DNA of 64,000 bases, taken from contig JASJOS010000003.1 of NCBI GenBank assembly GCA_030068525.1, positions 372,001 to 436,000 on the forward strand, given 5' to 3'. Positions 26,057 through 36,445 of this stretch are shown here, one piece after another (the stretch's first letter is position 1; each line of letters begins with the position of its first letter). Under the pieces are notes generated by a model. The model saw nothing but the letters and a program-made list of their open reading frames with translations. It was not told the DNA's origin and ran no database searches. The DNA comes from Xanthocytophaga flava (GTDB taxonomy: Bacteria; Bacteroidota; Bacteroidia; Cytophagales; 172606-1). A program made the translations under genes and the position numbers.

Positions 26057-28960
26057 ATGAAAATCAATTTGCGCCATTCTGAAGCTTTTGCTTCCCGGCA
26101 CATCGGGCCAGACGATGTTCAAAAAGCAGAAATGTTAAAAACCATTGGAGTAGGCTCCATAGAAGAACTTATTTCACAGACAGTTCCTGCCTCTATTCGT
26201 CTGCCTAAACCACTCCAGCTACCTGAACCTCAATCTGAATATCAGTTTTTGCAGGATTTTAAAAAATTAGCACAAAAGAACCAGATCAATAAATCCTATA
26301 TAGGTTTAGGCTATTACAATACCATTACTCCTCCGGTTGTTCTTCGTAACATTCTGGAGAATCCAGGTTGGTATACAGCCTATACTCCTTATCAGGCAGA
26401 GATAGCACAAGGTCGTCTGGAAGCACTGTTAAACTTTCAGACAGTAGTTGTAGATCTTACGGGTATGGAAATTGCCAATGCATCCCTACTGGATGAGGCA
26501 ACAGCGGCTGCGGAATCTTTGCATATGTTGTACAGCATGCGTAAGGGTAGCCGTAAAAACGCAAAGACATTTGTAGTATCGACAGATGTTTTTCCACAAA
26601 CAATAGATTTGTTGATTACCAGAGCTGAACCACTGGGTATTTCAATAGTGGTAGCAGACTATGCAACAATAGATTTGTCTAACCCTGATATTTTTGGTGT
26701 ATTAGTACAATATCCGGCGGCCAATGGCTCTATATATGATTATACAAGCTTTATTGCGGCAGCTCACGAACTGGATATTTTTGTTACTGTTGCGGCAGAT
26801 TTACTTTCGCTAACATTGTTAACACCTCCAGGAGAAATGGGAGCTGATGTTGTAGTAGGCTCTGCACAACGCTTTGGCGTTCCTATGGGATATGGAGGAC
26901 CACATGCTGGCTTCTTCGCAACTCGTGAAGAATATAAACGACAAATACCAGGTCGGATTATTGGAGTATCTATTGATGCCCAAGGGAATCGTGCTTTACG
27001 GATGGCCCTACAGACTCGTGAACAACACATTCGTCGTGAAAAAGCAACTTCCAATATCTGTACTGCTCAGGTGTTATTATCGGTAATGGCTAGTAGTTAT
27101 GCAGTGTATCATGGATCTGAAGGCCTTCGCCAAATTGCAGAACGTACTCATGGTTTAACTCAATTATTAGCAAAAGGGCTTGCAAAAGTTGGTATCACGA
27201 TCACGAATGAACATTACTTCGATACTATTTCCTTCACTAGTCCTCAGCAGAGCAATATCCGCAAAGTAGCAGAAGCACACCATATTAACCTTCGTTACAG
27301 CGCGAACAATCAGGTTTCTATATCTCTTGACGAAACTACCACAGTTTCTGATGTGCAAACGCTTATATCTGTCCTGGCAGAAGGTACAGGTGCAACCAAC
27401 CATATTGATCTCTCTCCCATTGCAGATTCAATTGTTTTACAATATCCAGAGAAATTAACCCGTAAATCAGCTTATCTGACACATCCTGTTTTCAATACTC
27501 ATCATTCTGAGCATGAGATGTTACGGTATTTGAAATATCTGGAGAATAAAGATTTATCTCTTACTCACTCCATGATTTCGCTGGGTAGCTGCACAATGAA
27601 ACTAAATGCTACTACAGAAATGATCCCTGTAACATGGCCTGAGTTTGGAAATCTACATCCATTTGCCCCTGTTAATCAAACAGAAGGTTATCAGGAATTA
27701 TTTAAAAACCTTAATGATTGGCTGTGTGCAGTAACAGGTTTTGCAGCAATGTCCTTGCAACCAAACTCTGGTGCTCAGGGAGAATACGCAGGCCTGTTGG
27801 TGATTCGTGCTTATCATTTGAGCCGTGGAGATGATCACAGAGATGTAGCCCTAATTCCTGCGTCTGCCCATGGAACCAACCCGGCAAGTGCGGTAATGGC
27901 AGGAATGAAGGTAGTAGTAGTGAAGACAGATGAGAAAGGATATATTGATTTTGCAGACCTTAAAGCCAAAGCAGAACAATACAAAGACACATTATCAACT
28001 TTGATGGTGACGTACCCGTCTACTCATGGGGTGTATGAAGAAAACATTCGTGAAATCTGCGATCTGATTCATCAATATGGTGGACAGGTTTATATGGATG
28101 GCGCTAATATGAATGCTCAGGTAGGCTTAACAAGCCCGGCAACTATTGGTGCAGATGTATGCCATCTGAATCTGCATAAAACATTCTGTATTCCACATGG
28201 TGGTGGTGGTCCTGGTATGGGTCCTATTGGAGTTGCAGCACACTTGGTTCCATTCCTTCCAGGACATGCCGTTGTCCCTGTGGGTGGAGACAAAGCTATT
28301 CATGCTGTATCAGCAGCCCCATGGGGTAGTGCCTCTATTCTGCCTATTTCCTATGCCTATATTGCCATGATGGGAGAAAAAGGACTTACCGATGCAACAA
28401 GTGCAGCCATTCTGAATGCTAACTATATCAAAGCTCGTCTGGAAAAGCATTATCCTATTTTATATACTAACATCAATGGACGCTGTGCCCACGAGTTTAT
28501 TCTTGATTGCAGAGCCTTCAAAAATGTAGGTATTGAAGTAGAGGATATTGCCAAACGATTGATGGATTATGGCTTCCATGCTCCTACAGTTTCTTTCCCT
28601 GTTGCCGGAACACTGATGATTGAACCTACAGAAAGCGAGCCTAAAGAAGAACTAGACCGCTTCTGTGATGCCATGATAGCCATTCGGGAAGAGATTAAAG
28701 AGGTGGAAGAAGGAAAAGCAGATAAGCAAAATAATGTACTGAAACATGCTCCACACACGGCAAGTGTTGTATTGGTAGAAAATTGGGATCGTCCATATAG
28801 CCGTGAAAAAGCTGTATATCCTCTGCCTTACGTAAAAGCTGCCAAATTCTGGCCATCTGTAAGCCGTATTGATAGTGCTTATGGCGACCGGAATTTAGTT
28901 TGTGCCTGTGAGCCTATTGAAAGCTATCTGGATGAAACAGAAAAGCAAGCTGCTTTATAA
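26057..28960 (+). CDS. gcvP: glycine dehydrogenase (decarboxylating), P-protein of the glycine cleavage system
   Basis: 967 residues from [17 protein letters not shown], the normal start of the fused (homodimeric-type) P-protein. It decarboxylates glycine using pyridoxal phosphate and passes the aminomethyl group to lipoyl GcvH. The N-terminal half carries [11 protein letters not shown] and the C-terminal half has the PLP lysine in L-H-K-T-F followed by the Gly-rich G-G-G-G-P-G-M-G-P. The protein ends in the expected W-P-S-V-S-R-I-D and G-D-R-N-L-V-C-A-C. gcvT and gcvH are not in the window. The gene is a single unit with its own promoter and a strong terminator. Confidence 0.97.
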   Translation: MKINLRHSEAFASRHIGPDDVQKAEMLKTIGVGSIEELISQTVPASIRLPKPLQLPEPQSEYQFLQDFKKLAQKNQINKSYIGLGYYNTITPPVVLRNILENPGWYTAYTPYQAEIAQGRLEALLNFQTVVVDLTGMEIANASLLDEATAAAESLHMLYSMRKGSRKNAKTFVVSTDVFPQTIDLLITRAEPLGISIVVADYATIDLSNPDIFGVLVQYPAANGSIYDYTSFIAAAHELDIFVTVAADLLSLTLLTPPGEMGADVVVGSAQRFGVPMGYGGPHAGFFATREEYKRQIPGRIIGVSIDAQGNRALRMALQTREQHIRREKATSNICTAQVLLSVMASSYAVYHGSEGLRQIAERTHGLTQLLAKGLAKVGITITNEHYFDTISFTSPQQSNIRKVAEAHHINLRYSANNQVSISLDETTTVSDVQTLISVLAEGTGATNHIDLSPIADSIVLQYPEKLTRKSAYLTHPVFNTHHSEHEMLRYLKYLENKDLSLTHSMISLGSCTMKLNATTEMIPVTWPEFGNLHPFAPVNQTEGYQELFKNLNDWLCAVTGFAAMSLQPNSGAQGEYAGLLVIRAYHLSRGDDHRDVALIPASAHGTNPASAVMAGMKVVVVKTDEKGYIDFADLKAKAEQYKDTLSTLMVTYPSTHGVYEENIREICDLIHQYGGQVYMDGANMNAQVGLTSPATIGADVCHLNLHKTFCIPHGGGGPGMGPIGVAAHLVPFLPGHAVVPVGGDKAIHAVSAAPWGSASILPISYAYIAMMGEKGLTDATSAAILNANYIKARLEKHYPILYTNINGRCAHEFILDCRAFKNVGIEVEDIAKRLMDYGFHAPTVSFPVAGTLMIEPTESEPKEELDRFCDAMIAIREEIKEVEEGKADKQNNVLKHAPHTASVVLVENWDRPYSREKAVYPLPYVKAAKFWPSVSRIDSAYGDRNLVCACEPIESYLDETEKQAAL

Positions 28961-28990
28961 GCATAATCTCAACATATAGTTTTATAACAA

Positions 28991-29020
28991 AAAAGCACCT
29001 CTTATGGAAGAGGTGCTTTT
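28991..29020. terminator. bidirectional terminator between gcvP and a small secreted-protein gene
   Basis: A perfect 13-bp stem AAAAGCACCTCTT/AAGAGGTGCTTTT with an ATGG loop. A-rich on one side and T-rich on the other, so it can serve both convergent transcripts. Confidence 0.88.
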
Positions 29021-29040
29021 CTATTTATTGTTTCTCATCA

Positions 29041-29355
29041 TTATTTCATCATCGCAGCTACCCAGTGTTCTTCTCCAGATAATCCGCGATTTGAAATCCA
29101 ATTCTGCATCACTTTATCCAATGCAGCATTTAACTGCTGGACTGTCTTCTTACGCTTGAGGTTAAGAAATACACCATCCAGTTTTTCTTCATATATCTGC
29201 ACATTGGCATCATTATAAAAATGAACAATGGTATATTGTTTTGTGTGAATATCCGACTCAGTTACCCAATATCCAGAACTTTGTCCGAGTGCAGGCACGA
29301 CTCCCACTATTCCAATACCAATTAGCAGACTGATACTTACAATAATTTTTTTCAT
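29041..29355 (-). CDS. small secreted protein of unknown function
   Basis: 104 residues. A signal peptide (KKIIVSISLLIGIGIVGVVPALG, cut near A-L-G-Q) is followed by about 80 residues with a beta-rich start (Y-T-I-V-H-F-Y-N-D, V-Q-I-Y-E-E-K-L-D-G-V-F-L-N) and a helical end (T-V-Q-Q-L-N-A-A-L-D-K-V-M). I do not recognise the family. The gene is real by its signal peptide, composition and flanking terminator. It is divergent from the LytS-type kinase and may be a stand-alone periplasmic protein. Confidence 0.7.
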   Translation of the reverse strand: MKKIIVSISLLIGIGIVGVVPALGQSSGYWVTESDIHTKQYTIVHFYNDANVQIYEEKLDGVFLNLKRKKTVQQLNAALDKVMQNWISNRGLSGEEHWVAAMMK

Positions 29356-29617
29356 AGTTGTAATTGTTTAGTATGTAAAGATGATCTCCATCTGATTTAT
29401 AGATCTAAGATACTTTCCACCTAAAAACAAAACAGAAATATTCTCTCAACAACAGACTTACATACAGACATAACTTTCTCAGACCTTTCAAGACCGTTTA
29501 TCCATAAAAAATGTCATTCAGAGACGTTTTTATGCTGTTTGTCGACTAATAACTAACATAGAGACATAGTAAAGCCAGAAATTGTAATTTTAATAATGCG
29601 AACTAAACTCCTTATCC

Positions 29618-30769
29618 ATGTACATCTTTAATTATGACTTCGTTTTCTCTAATCAATGGAGATATCGGCTTGCTCGTCATATTCTATTCTGGATAGCATT
29701 CATCCTTTTTTGTACAGTGATCTATAGCTACAGGCCTGTTATTCCGGAAGGAGTCTCATACTGGAAGATCGTGTTAATGGCCTTTACCAATGCCATTATA
29801 TTTACATTTAACCATATTGCTCTGAGCTATTCTATCATTTACTGGCTTATCCCCTCCTATTTGCTAAAAGGAAAATATATACACCTGGCGATTGGACTAT
29901 GCCTTTGTATATTGGGATCAGGTTTCTTTTCTTTTTTTTTATCGTCTTATATAGTAAATGGTTACTTAGCGATTTTAGGATGGCCGACCCATCGTTTTCC
30001 TTTATCAATTGGCCTGATGGCAGGATTACGAGGTGGTATCACGATAGCAGGATTTGCCGCGGCCATTAAGCTTTCCAAGTATTGGTATTTAAAACAAAGC
30101 GCATTCCAACAAGTAGAAAAAGAAAAGCTAACAGCAGAACTCCAACTACTTAAAGCTCAGTTGCATCCTCACTTTCTATTTAATACATTAAATAATCTTT
30201 ATGCACTTACGCTTACCAAGTCAGATTATGCTCCAGAAGTAGTAGTAAAATTGTCCGGCTTGTTACGATATATGTTATATGATTGTAATGTTGCGGAAGT
30301 CTCTCTGGAAAAAGAAATACAGATTATTCAAAATTATGTTGAACTGGAACAAATGCGTTATGGAGAACATGTAGATGTATCTCTCAACTTTACTGGAGAC
30401 ATAACAGGTAAAATGATAGCGCCTTTACTTCTTATGCCATTTCTAGAGAATGCATTCAAACATGGCGTCAGTGAACAAATAGATCAGGCATGGATTAGTT
30501 TAGACTTATCTGTTGACAAAAATCAAATGCGTCTAAAGTTAATCAATAGCAAGAGTGAAGAAAATCAGGTAAGTTCCTATACAGGAGGCATTGGATTACA
30601 AAACGTAAAAAAAAGGATGGAACTGATCTATCCTAAACAATATGACCTTAAAATAGTAGAACAGGATGAAATCTTTGTGGTGATACTCAATCTGGAATTA
30701 CAAAATGATATAACCAAACAAACAGAAAACAGTCAACAGTACAAAACGATACAAACCCAATGGGCATGA
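29618..30769 (+). CDS. LytS/YehU-type sensor histidine kinase
   Basis: 383 residues. Four membrane helices (about 18-38, 50-80, 85-112 and 125-150) form the sensor. A coiled linker leads to the short His_kinase domain L-K-A-Q-L-H-P-H-F-L-F-N-T-L-N-N-L, with the phosphorylated His in H-P-H-F. The ATP-binding lobe has L-L-L-M-P-F-L-E-N-A-F-K-H-G and G-G-I-G-L-Q-N-V-K-K-R. Such kinases pair with LytTR regulators; here the regulator gene overlaps the kinase end by 10 bases, so the two are translationally coupled. The signal is unknown. Confidence 0.93.
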   Translation: MYIFNYDFVFSNQWRYRLARHILFWIAFILFCTVIYSYRPVIPEGVSYWKIVLMAFTNAIIFTFNHIALSYSIIYWLIPSYLLKGKYIHLAIGLCLCILGSGFFSFFLSSYIVNGYLAILGWPTHRFPLSIGLMAGLRGGITIAGFAAAIKLSKYWYLKQSAFQQVEKEKLTAELQLLKAQLHPHFLFNTLNNLYALTLTKSDYAPEVVVKLSGLLRYMLYDCNVAEVSLEKEIQIIQNYVELEQMRYGEHVDVSLNFTGDITGKMIAPLLLMPFLENAFKHGVSEQIDQAWISLDLSVDKNQMRLKLINSKSEENQVSSYTGGIGLQNVKKRMELIYPKQYDLKIVEQDEIFVVILNLELQNDITKQTENSQQYKTIQTQWA

Positions 30770-31482
30770 ATCTAAAATGTTTATTAGTAGATGATGAACC
30801 ACCAGCACTGGAAGTATTGGAATCACATATAGGAAATGTAGATGGTCTTGAAGTTATCGCTAAATGTCATAATGCAATTCAGGCATTTAGTGTATTGCAG
30901 GAAAAAAATATAGATTTGATGTTTCTGGATATCAAAATGCCTAAGTTATTAGGTACAGACTTTCTACGTACCCTACGAAATCCACCCAAGGTTATTTTTA
31001 CTACTGCATATCGTGATTATGCTGTAGAAGGTTTTGAACTGGATGCTGTGGATTATTTGATGAAACCTATTTCACTAGAACGATTTCTGAAAGCAATAGC
31101 TAAGGTTACTAAAGTGGAAAATAATTTTCCTTCAGAAGAAAAGAAATATCAACCCAATAAAGATGCCTTTCTCTATTTTCGTGTAGACAGGAAAATGGTT
31201 AAAGTTCTCACAGAGGATATTCTTTATATAGAAAGCTTGAAGGATTATATCAAAATTTTTACAACCAATGACTCCAAACCTTTGGTTGTGAAACAAAGTA
31301 TGAATGCACTGGAAGAAATGCTTTCCGAAACAAATTTTCTTCGTATTCATCGTTCGTTTATTGTATCTCTGAGTAAAATCAAAGCCTTTACAGCTAATCA
31401 TATTACTATAGGCTCTGAAGAGTTACCAATTGGCAGACTTTATAGTCATCAAATTTCAAAGGCTCTAAAAACACAAATTTAG
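30760..31482 (+). CDS. LytTR-family response regulator
   Basis: 240 residues. The receiver domain (1-120) has L-L-V-D-D-E-P-P-A and the phospho-acceptor in L-M-F-L-D-I-K-M-P. The C-terminal LytTR DNA-binding domain (about 140-240) reads I-L-Y-I-E-S-L-K-D-Y-I-K-I through F-L-R-I-H-R-S-F-I-V. It is the output partner of the overlapping kinase. A weak stem TAGTTGT/ACAACTA at 31480-31499 begins at the stop codon. LytTR regulators bind direct repeats, but no target pair is obvious in the immediate neighbourhood. Confidence 0.94.
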   Translation: MGMNLKCLLVDDEPPALEVLESHIGNVDGLEVIAKCHNAIQAFSVLQEKNIDLMFLDIKMPKLLGTDFLRTLRNPPKVIFTTAYRDYAVEGFELDAVDYLMKPISLERFLKAIAKVTKVENNFPSEEKKYQPNKDAFLYFRVDRKMVKVLTEDILYIESLKDYIKIFTTNDSKPLVVKQSMNALEEMLSETNFLRIHRSFIVSLSKIKAFTANHITIGSEELPIGRLYSHQISKALKTQI

Positions 31483-31524
31483 TTGTGAATCTACAACTAC
31501 CCTTTCCAAAATTCGTAAAAGCAG

Positions 31525-31532
31525 TATCTTTG
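31525..31532 (+). promoter_or_regulatory. Bacteroidota -7 promoter element for pgeF
   Basis: TATCTTTG matches TAnnTTTG exactly and lies 20 bp before the ATG, so the leader would be very short. It gives pgeF a start of transcription separate from the kinase/regulator pair upstream. Confidence 0.55.
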
Positions 31533-31552
31533 ACAAAAACAGGTATTACTCA

Positions 31553-32314
31553 ATGACAGTCCCAACCCTCTCCCTAGCTTATCGACCTGAGATATTTACT
31601 AAATTTCCTCATCTTATTGCAGCTCAGAGTCTAAGACATGGAGGTGTCAGTCCTGCACCATTCACTTCTCTTAACTTAGGGCTTTCTTCAGGTGATGAAA
31701 GGGAAAATGTACTTGAAAACAGAAATCGTTTTTTCAATAGCCTGGGCTTCCAACCCGAAGACATAGCCTTATCCTATCAGGTTCATGATGACAAAGTATT
31801 GGTGGCGACCCAACCTGGCAATTACGAAGGCTATGATGCCATTGTGACAAACTCACCAGGTGTATTTGTTGGTGTCTCAATAGCTGACTGCACACCTATC
31901 CTAATTTACGACTCTAGTAGTAATGCAGTTGCAGCCATTCATGCAGGATGGAAAGGAACTATGAAACAAATAGTGTCAAAAACACTGCAAACAATGACAC
32001 AGCACTTTGGAACAAATCCGGTGAATTGTTTTGCATATATTGGTACCTGTATTAGTCAATGTGCCTTTGAAGTGGATGCAGATGTTGCAGATTATTTTAC
32101 ATCTGATTACAAAAGATGGGATTCTGAGAAAAATAAGTTTTTTGTAGATCTGAAACAAGCAAATTACTCTCAGCTACTCAACGCTGGTATTCCACAAGAA
32201 CAAGTTGAGGTTTCCCCCTTCTGTACTGTCGAGCATAATGATCATTATTTCTCTTATCGTAAAGAAGGTAAAAAGTCAGGTAGGATGTTTGTTGTAATTG
32301 GCTTGGCAAAATAA
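31553..32314 (+). CDS. pgeF: PgeF/YfiH-family purine nucleoside phosphorylase-like protein (peptidoglycan editing factor)
   Basis: 253 residues of the family once called multicopper polyphenol oxidase. Motifs visible are R-H-G-G-V-S with S-L-N-L-G-L-S, Q-V-H-D-D-K-V, S-I-A-D-C-T-P-I-L-I, A-A-I-H-A-G-W-K-G, and C-T-V-E-H-N-D-H-Y-F-S-Y-R. These include the Cys and His residues that bind zinc in the family. Characterised members act on purine nucleosides (FAMIN-type activity) or remove wrongly incorporated amino acids from peptidoglycan precursors. It converges on the GT2 gene with only 7 bp between stops. Confidence 0.9.
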   Translation: MTVPTLSLAYRPEIFTKFPHLIAAQSLRHGGVSPAPFTSLNLGLSSGDERENVLENRNRFFNSLGFQPEDIALSYQVHDDKVLVATQPGNYEGYDAIVTNSPGVFVGVSIADCTPILIYDSSSNAVAAIHAGWKGTMKQIVSKTLQTMTQHFGTNPVNCFAYIGTCISQCAFEVDADVADYFTSDYKRWDSEKNKFFVDLKQANYSQLLNAGIPQEQVEVSPFCTVEHNDHYFSYRKEGKKSGRMFVVIGLAK

Positions 32315-32321
32315 AGATAAA

Positions 32322-33230
32322 CTATCGCTTTAAAAGCCCAAGAAGGGAATATTTAACAATAGCCATTGAACGCCTTTCGAATAGAGATAGCGGATATTCA
32401 AGAATGGAAGTAAACCAAAATGATAAGCCTTTCCGATATTGATGTCCTAATACCAAATGTAATGCGATATACGAATCACAGTATGAGTTGATCTTTTTCC
32501 AATAGGGAGAAAATATCTTTTTAACAGTCTCATCTTCAAATGCATACCGAAGAGCAAGTTCTTTTCTTTCAACAAGATTTCCTTCAGCGAAGTGTTTCAC
32601 GCTTCTGGAATCGTGATCTATCAATGCAGCCGAAATTCTATTATCTACTTTAATACCTACATTAGCCACTACACGTAGCCATAATTCCCAATCTTCAGAA
32701 CCAGCTAAAGCCCGGTCTTCTGTAAATTTGTATGTATTTGCAATATCTCTTCGAAGAAATACCCCCATACAACTTAAAGGATTTCCTTTTACCAGTACAT
32801 ATATATCATCTGAGACAAGATTATTTACTTTCACTTTAGGTTTCAGATTACTATCTGTCACTTCATAGGCAACATGCAATAATGGGGGATTATCAAATTT
32901 TAAGATGCTTTCATATGCATTTGAAAGGCATTGCTCATAAAAAATATCATCAGAATCCAGAAAGGTTATATACTGTCCTCTCGCCTGTTTAATCCCAAAA
33001 TTTCTGGCAGCGGCCCTTTCTCCATTTTCTTTTTTATAATAACGAATATGAACATTGGCAAGTCCTTTCATCAACTCTTCTGTGTTATCAGTGCTACCAT
33101 CATCAACTACTATGACTTCGTAATCTTTAAAAGTTTGCTTCAGTAATGACTGTAGTGTTACGGGTAAAAAACTCGCACGATTGTAAGTGGGTATAATTAT
33201 AGAAAAGAAAATAGTGTTTTGAAATTCCAT
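32322..33230 (-). CDS. family 2 glycosyltransferase
   Basis: 302 residues. The GT-A core is complete: F-S-I-I-I-P-T-Y-N-R-A at the N-terminus, V-I-V-V-D-D-G-S-T-D-N-T, N-F-G-I-K-Q-A-R-G and T-F-L-D-S-D-D, whose Asp residues hold the metal and nucleotide sugar. S-E-D-W-E-L-W-L-R near residue 180 is the usual acceptor-side E-D motif. There is no membrane segment beyond a possible C-terminal amphipathic stretch. It transfers a sugar to an unknown surface polymer or lipid. It is separated from aroE by 119 bp and may not share its transcript. Confidence 0.9.
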   Translation of the reverse strand: MEFQNTIFFSIIIPTYNRASFLPVTLQSLLKQTFKDYEVIVVDDGSTDNTEELMKGLANVHIRYYKKENGERAAARNFGIKQARGQYITFLDSDDIFYEQCLSNAYESILKFDNPPLLHVAYEVTDSNLKPKVKVNNLVSDDIYVLVKGNPLSCMGVFLRRDIANTYKFTEDRALAGSEDWELWLRVVANVGIKVDNRISAALIDHDSRSVKHFAEGNLVERKELALRYAFEDETVKKIFSPYWKKINSYCDSYIALHLVLGHQYRKGLSFWFTSILEYPLSLFERRSMAIVKYSLLGLLKR

Positions 33231-33349
33231 TTTATAAAGAATAGATTATCTCACGGTGTCTTGATAACCTAAAAATAAGCATTATATCAGAAAACGAGCT
33301 ACTACTCCTTAGCTTCATAGGCAATCGAAGCATTTAATAAACTCAGAGA

Positions 33350-34114
33350 CTACTTAGTTGTCCATATCTCCCACGACTTTTCTGCTTGTGCATATAACAT
33401 AGGTAACCCTCCAAATATCTTTGCACCTTGTTTAGCTCCTTTTTGTAAAAAGATAGTTTGTTCTGGATTATATACAAGATCATACAAAAGGTGATCACCT
33501 GTTAGCCATTCATAGGGTAATGGAGGAAAGACATCAACTTCAGGATACATCCCAAGAGGTGTAGTATTAATAATGAGAAGATATTTGCTCAAGATTTTTT
33601 CTGTAAGATCATCATAACCAAATATATTTTCACCTGCTCGTCTCGATATGTACACATTTTCAATATCCATATCATCCAGCGCGATCTTGACAGCTTTACT
33701 TGCACCTCCTGTTCCTAAAACAAGTGCTTTTAATTTTCGGAGGTTCTTTCCTGCTGAAATATAATTTTTGTTAAGGAAACCTTCCAATGTAGATTTAAAC
33801 CCAAAATAATCTGAATTATAACCTGTAGTTGATCCATCAGGTGCAATTTTAATCACATTCACAGCCCCAATGCGTTTAGCAGCCGGATCTACAGATGTTA
33901 GATAGGGAATTACCTGCTCTTTATAGGGTATAGTGACATTCAGTCCTCGTATGTTAGGCTTGGATGAGATAAGCCCAGGCAAAAGTTTAATATCTTCCAA
34001 AGGAAATAGTTCATAAGAAGCATCTGTAATATGCTCTTTGGCAAACTTTTCTGTAAAGTATTTCTTAGAAAATGAGTGGCCTAACGGATAACCAATAAGT
34101 CCGAAAACATGCAT
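33350..34114 (-). CDS. aroE: shikimate dehydrogenase
   Basis: Reduces 3-dehydroshikimate with NADPH in the chorismate pathway. The 254-residue protein starts MHVFGLIGYPLGHSFSKKYF, the substrate-binding start of AroE. The catalytic Lys is in N-V-T-I-P-Y-K, the second catalytic Asp in G-Y-N-S-D-Y-F-G-F (Ser replaces the usual Thr), and the NADP site is G-T-G-G-A-S-K-A-V. The C-terminus has N-T-T-P-L-G-M and A-Q-A-E. It follows the DedA gene by 19 bp and is probably co-transcribed with it. Confidence 0.95.
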   Translation of the reverse strand: MHVFGLIGYPLGHSFSKKYFTEKFAKEHITDASYELFPLEDIKLLPGLISSKPNIRGLNVTIPYKEQVIPYLTSVDPAAKRIGAVNVIKIAPDGSTTGYNSDYFGFKSTLEGFLNKNYISAGKNLRKLKALVLGTGGASKAVKIALDDMDIENVYISRRAGENIFGYDDLTEKILSKYLLIINTTPLGMYPEVDVFPPLPYEWLTGDHLLYDLVYNPEQTIFLQKGAKQGAKIFGGLPMLYAQAEKSWEIWTTK

Positions 34115-34133
34115 GTATTTTTAATAATAAAAG

Positions 34134-34787
34134 TTAAGCAGCTTTTTTAACAAACCGATGTCTCAAATATTCTATTATAGGAGGCAGAATCGAAACCAGA
34201 ATAATCAGAATAATTACCTTTTCGAAGTTATCTTTAATGATAGAAATACCACCAAAGAAATAACCTGCTAAGGTCAAGCCAATAACCCATATTAATCCAC
34301 CTATAATATTATATGAAATAAATTTACCATAATTCATATTGCCTACACCTGCAACAAATGGAGCAAACGTACGAACAATGGGAACAAAGCGTGCGTAAAT
34401 AATAGATTTCCCACCATGCTTATCAAAAAAAGCCTGTGTTTGATCCAAATATTCTTTCTTCAGGAATTTTATCTTTCCGCTAAAAGCTTTTGGACCAATG
34501 TATTTACCTATTATATAATTCACTGTATCCCCTAAGAATGCAGCAGTGAATAACAAAGGCAATAGATAGTAGATATTAAGGTCCTCATTGTTAGAAAATG
34601 CTGCAAATGCACCTGCTGCAAATAATAAGGAATCACCTGGTAGAAAGGGCATTACAACTAACCCTGTTTCTACAAAGATGATAACAAATAGGATAATATA
34701 GGTAAGAGTACCATAGTCAGAGATAAGTTCAGCAAGGTGTTTATCTATATGTAAAATAAAGTCAATGAGTTGTTTTATGATTTCCAT
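34134..34787 (-). CDS. DedA family membrane protein
   Basis: 217 residues from MEIIKQLIDFILHIDKHLAEL. A GTG at 34814 in frame would add nine residues and is less likely. The DedA/SNARE-associated core shows F-V-E-T-G-L-V-V-M-P-F-L-P-G-D-S-L-L-F, G-D-T-V-N-Y-I-I-G and A-R-F-V-P-I-V-R-T-F-A-P-F-V-A-G, with four to five membrane spans. Related proteins flip undecaprenyl phosphate or phospholipids across the inner membrane. It shares a likely transcript with aroE. Confidence 0.92.
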   Translation of the reverse strand: MEIIKQLIDFILHIDKHLAELISDYGTLTYIILFVIIFVETGLVVMPFLPGDSLLFAAGAFAAFSNNEDLNIYYLLPLLFTAAFLGDTVNYIIGKYIGPKAFSGKIKFLKKEYLDQTQAFFDKHGGKSIIYARFVPIVRTFAPFVAGVGNMNYGKFISYNIIGGLIWVIGLTLAGYFFGGISIIKDNFEKVIILIILVSILPPIIEYLRHRFVKKAA

Positions 34788-34886
34788 AAGAGAAATTTTG
34801 TAGAAGAATGCCACAAAAATAAGAAAACCCCTGAAAGAGAAGTATTCCAGAGCATTCTTTCTTTAAAAAGTCCTTTATAGAGTTAG

Positions 34887-36419
34887 TTATCTTCCTGAAA
34901 TTTTTTTATTCTCCAGCCATACCACAGGATACTTCAAAGTATCCCACTTTTGGGTATATTTCTCCGGAACAGGATAAATGGAGAGTACACAAGACCCTAA
35001 AAGAATGTCTATATCACCATCCTGGTCTATATCACCTGTATCTATTACTTGCCAGCGGCCAAAATCAAATTCAGGAAAAGTGAAAGGCTCAAATTGAAAG
35101 TTTCCCTTATTCTCCAAGTATACGAAACTCTCTTCCGGATGATTTTTATAATCTGGAAAATAGGCAATAGTAGCAATATCTATATCTCCATCCTGGTCAA
35201 AGTCTACAGGAATAGCTTTTGTGATTCCATTAATGGGATAAAAATATTTTTTGGTAAAGTGATTGTCTCCATCATTTAAATAAATCCTTACTCCATGATA
35301 AGGCTTTAGAATCTGCTTATAGTCACCATTATCTCCATTGGTAGCAATAATATCTAATTCTCCATCATTGTTAAAATCAACCAGTGAGAACGAATTAGAC
35401 CCAAATGACGGATGAAACTGAAGAATTCTCTCTGGAGATGAAAAAACACCATTCCCTTTATTTGTATAGAGGTCAAAACCCTCATTGCCCTGAGCCATCA
35501 GGACTAAAATATCTGGCTTTCCATCTTTGTTAAAATCACTTATAGCAGATTGAATAGCTCCAGCAGAAGGATTTAAAATATGTTCCATATATTTATGCCT
35601 CACTTTTTCATACCAGTTCAAAGAACCTGTATAGTAGCCAAATCCTGATATGACAATATCTTCTTTACCATCCTCATTCAAATCATGGTAGGCAACATGC
35701 GTTGGACGACTTAAACCAGTAATAATAGCATCGGCAACTGATGAGTCTGATTGGAGATAGGTTAGTTCACCGTTTCTAAAATCAGAAGGATGAAAAGATC
35801 CCATTAATAAGATCCTATTCCCATCCCTTCTACTATCCATTTGTACAGGGCCAGTACCTAATCTTTTAAACGCAACTGTTTTCAGGAACCTGTCAGTATG
35901 AAACAATATTCCCTTTTCTCCATCTCCGAAATACAGTTTATTATGAATAGTATCTATCTTTACTAATGACAGTACTGGGTTTTCAAAAGGGAATACTGGT
36001 GTATGAACCTGAAAAAGGGAAAGTTTTTTTTGAATCGGAGCATGTACAGTCTGAGGAGGCATTTTTTCAGGTGCCAAGGTGGTAAAGTATCGCATAACTG
36101 ACCGCCATTCTCCATCTGATAAAATAGGTTTATCAGGAAATAAATAGGAGTTTAGAAAACCTTTCTCTTGCTTATAAGTAGTTCCCTCAAAACCAGTAAT
36201 ACCTAATAATGGTCCCATTTTGGGAAAAACTGCCTCTTTCCATGTTTTTTTATCAACTAAATCAGGTGTAGGTAATTGATGACATGACTGGCAATATTTT
36301 TCTGCCAATTTACGATCACTGGCCTCCCCTGGATAAGTTTCAGGTGTACTACAGGAATAAAAAAAGATACTATTGCTTAGTAAAAAGATATAAAGGAAAA
36401 ATGTAAATAAATAGCGCAT
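34887..36419 (-). CDS. lipoprotein with c-type heme motif and FG-GAP/VCBS repeats
   Basis: A 510-residue exported protein (ATG at 36419). The signal peptide ends in a lipobox (F-F-Y-S-C), so it is anchored to a membrane by a lipid. Just behind is one heme-attachment site, K-Y-C-Q-S-C-H-Q-L-P. A beta-propeller follows with at least five calcium-loop repeats of the D-x-N-x-D-G-x-x-D-I type (D-L-N-E-D-G-K-E-D-I, D-F-N-K-D-G-K-P-D-I, D-F-N-N-D-G-E-L-D-I, D-F-D-Q-D-G-D-I-D-I, D-I-D-Q-D-G-D-I-D-I). This suggests an electron-transfer or binding scaffold in the periplasm or on the outer membrane. A GTG at 36449 overlaps the stop of the CrtA-like gene (GTGA) and could be the real, coupled start. Confidence 0.85.
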   Translation of the reverse strand: MRYLFTFFLYIFLLSNSIFFYSCSTPETYPGEASDRKLAEKYCQSCHQLPTPDLVDKKTWKEAVFPKMGPLLGITGFEGTTYKQEKGFLNSYLFPDKPILSDGEWRSVMRYFTTLAPEKMPPQTVHAPIQKKLSLFQVHTPVFPFENPVLSLVKIDTIHNKLYFGDGEKGILFHTDRFLKTVAFKRLGTGPVQMDSRRDGNRILLMGSFHPSDFRNGELTYLQSDSSVADAIITGLSRPTHVAYHDLNEDGKEDIVISGFGYYTGSLNWYEKVRHKYMEHILNPSAGAIQSAISDFNKDGKPDILVLMAQGNEGFDLYTNKGNGVFSSPERILQFHPSFGSNSFSLVDFNNDGELDIIATNGDNGDYKQILKPYHGVRIYLNDGDNHFTKKYFYPINGITKAIPVDFDQDGDIDIATIAYFPDYKNHPEESFVYLENKGNFQFEPFTFPEFDFGRWQVIDTGDIDQDGDIDILLGSCVLSIYPVPEKYTQKWDTLKYPVVWLENKKISGR

Positions 36420-36445
36420 GAAAGTGACTTTTTTATGTAAAAATA

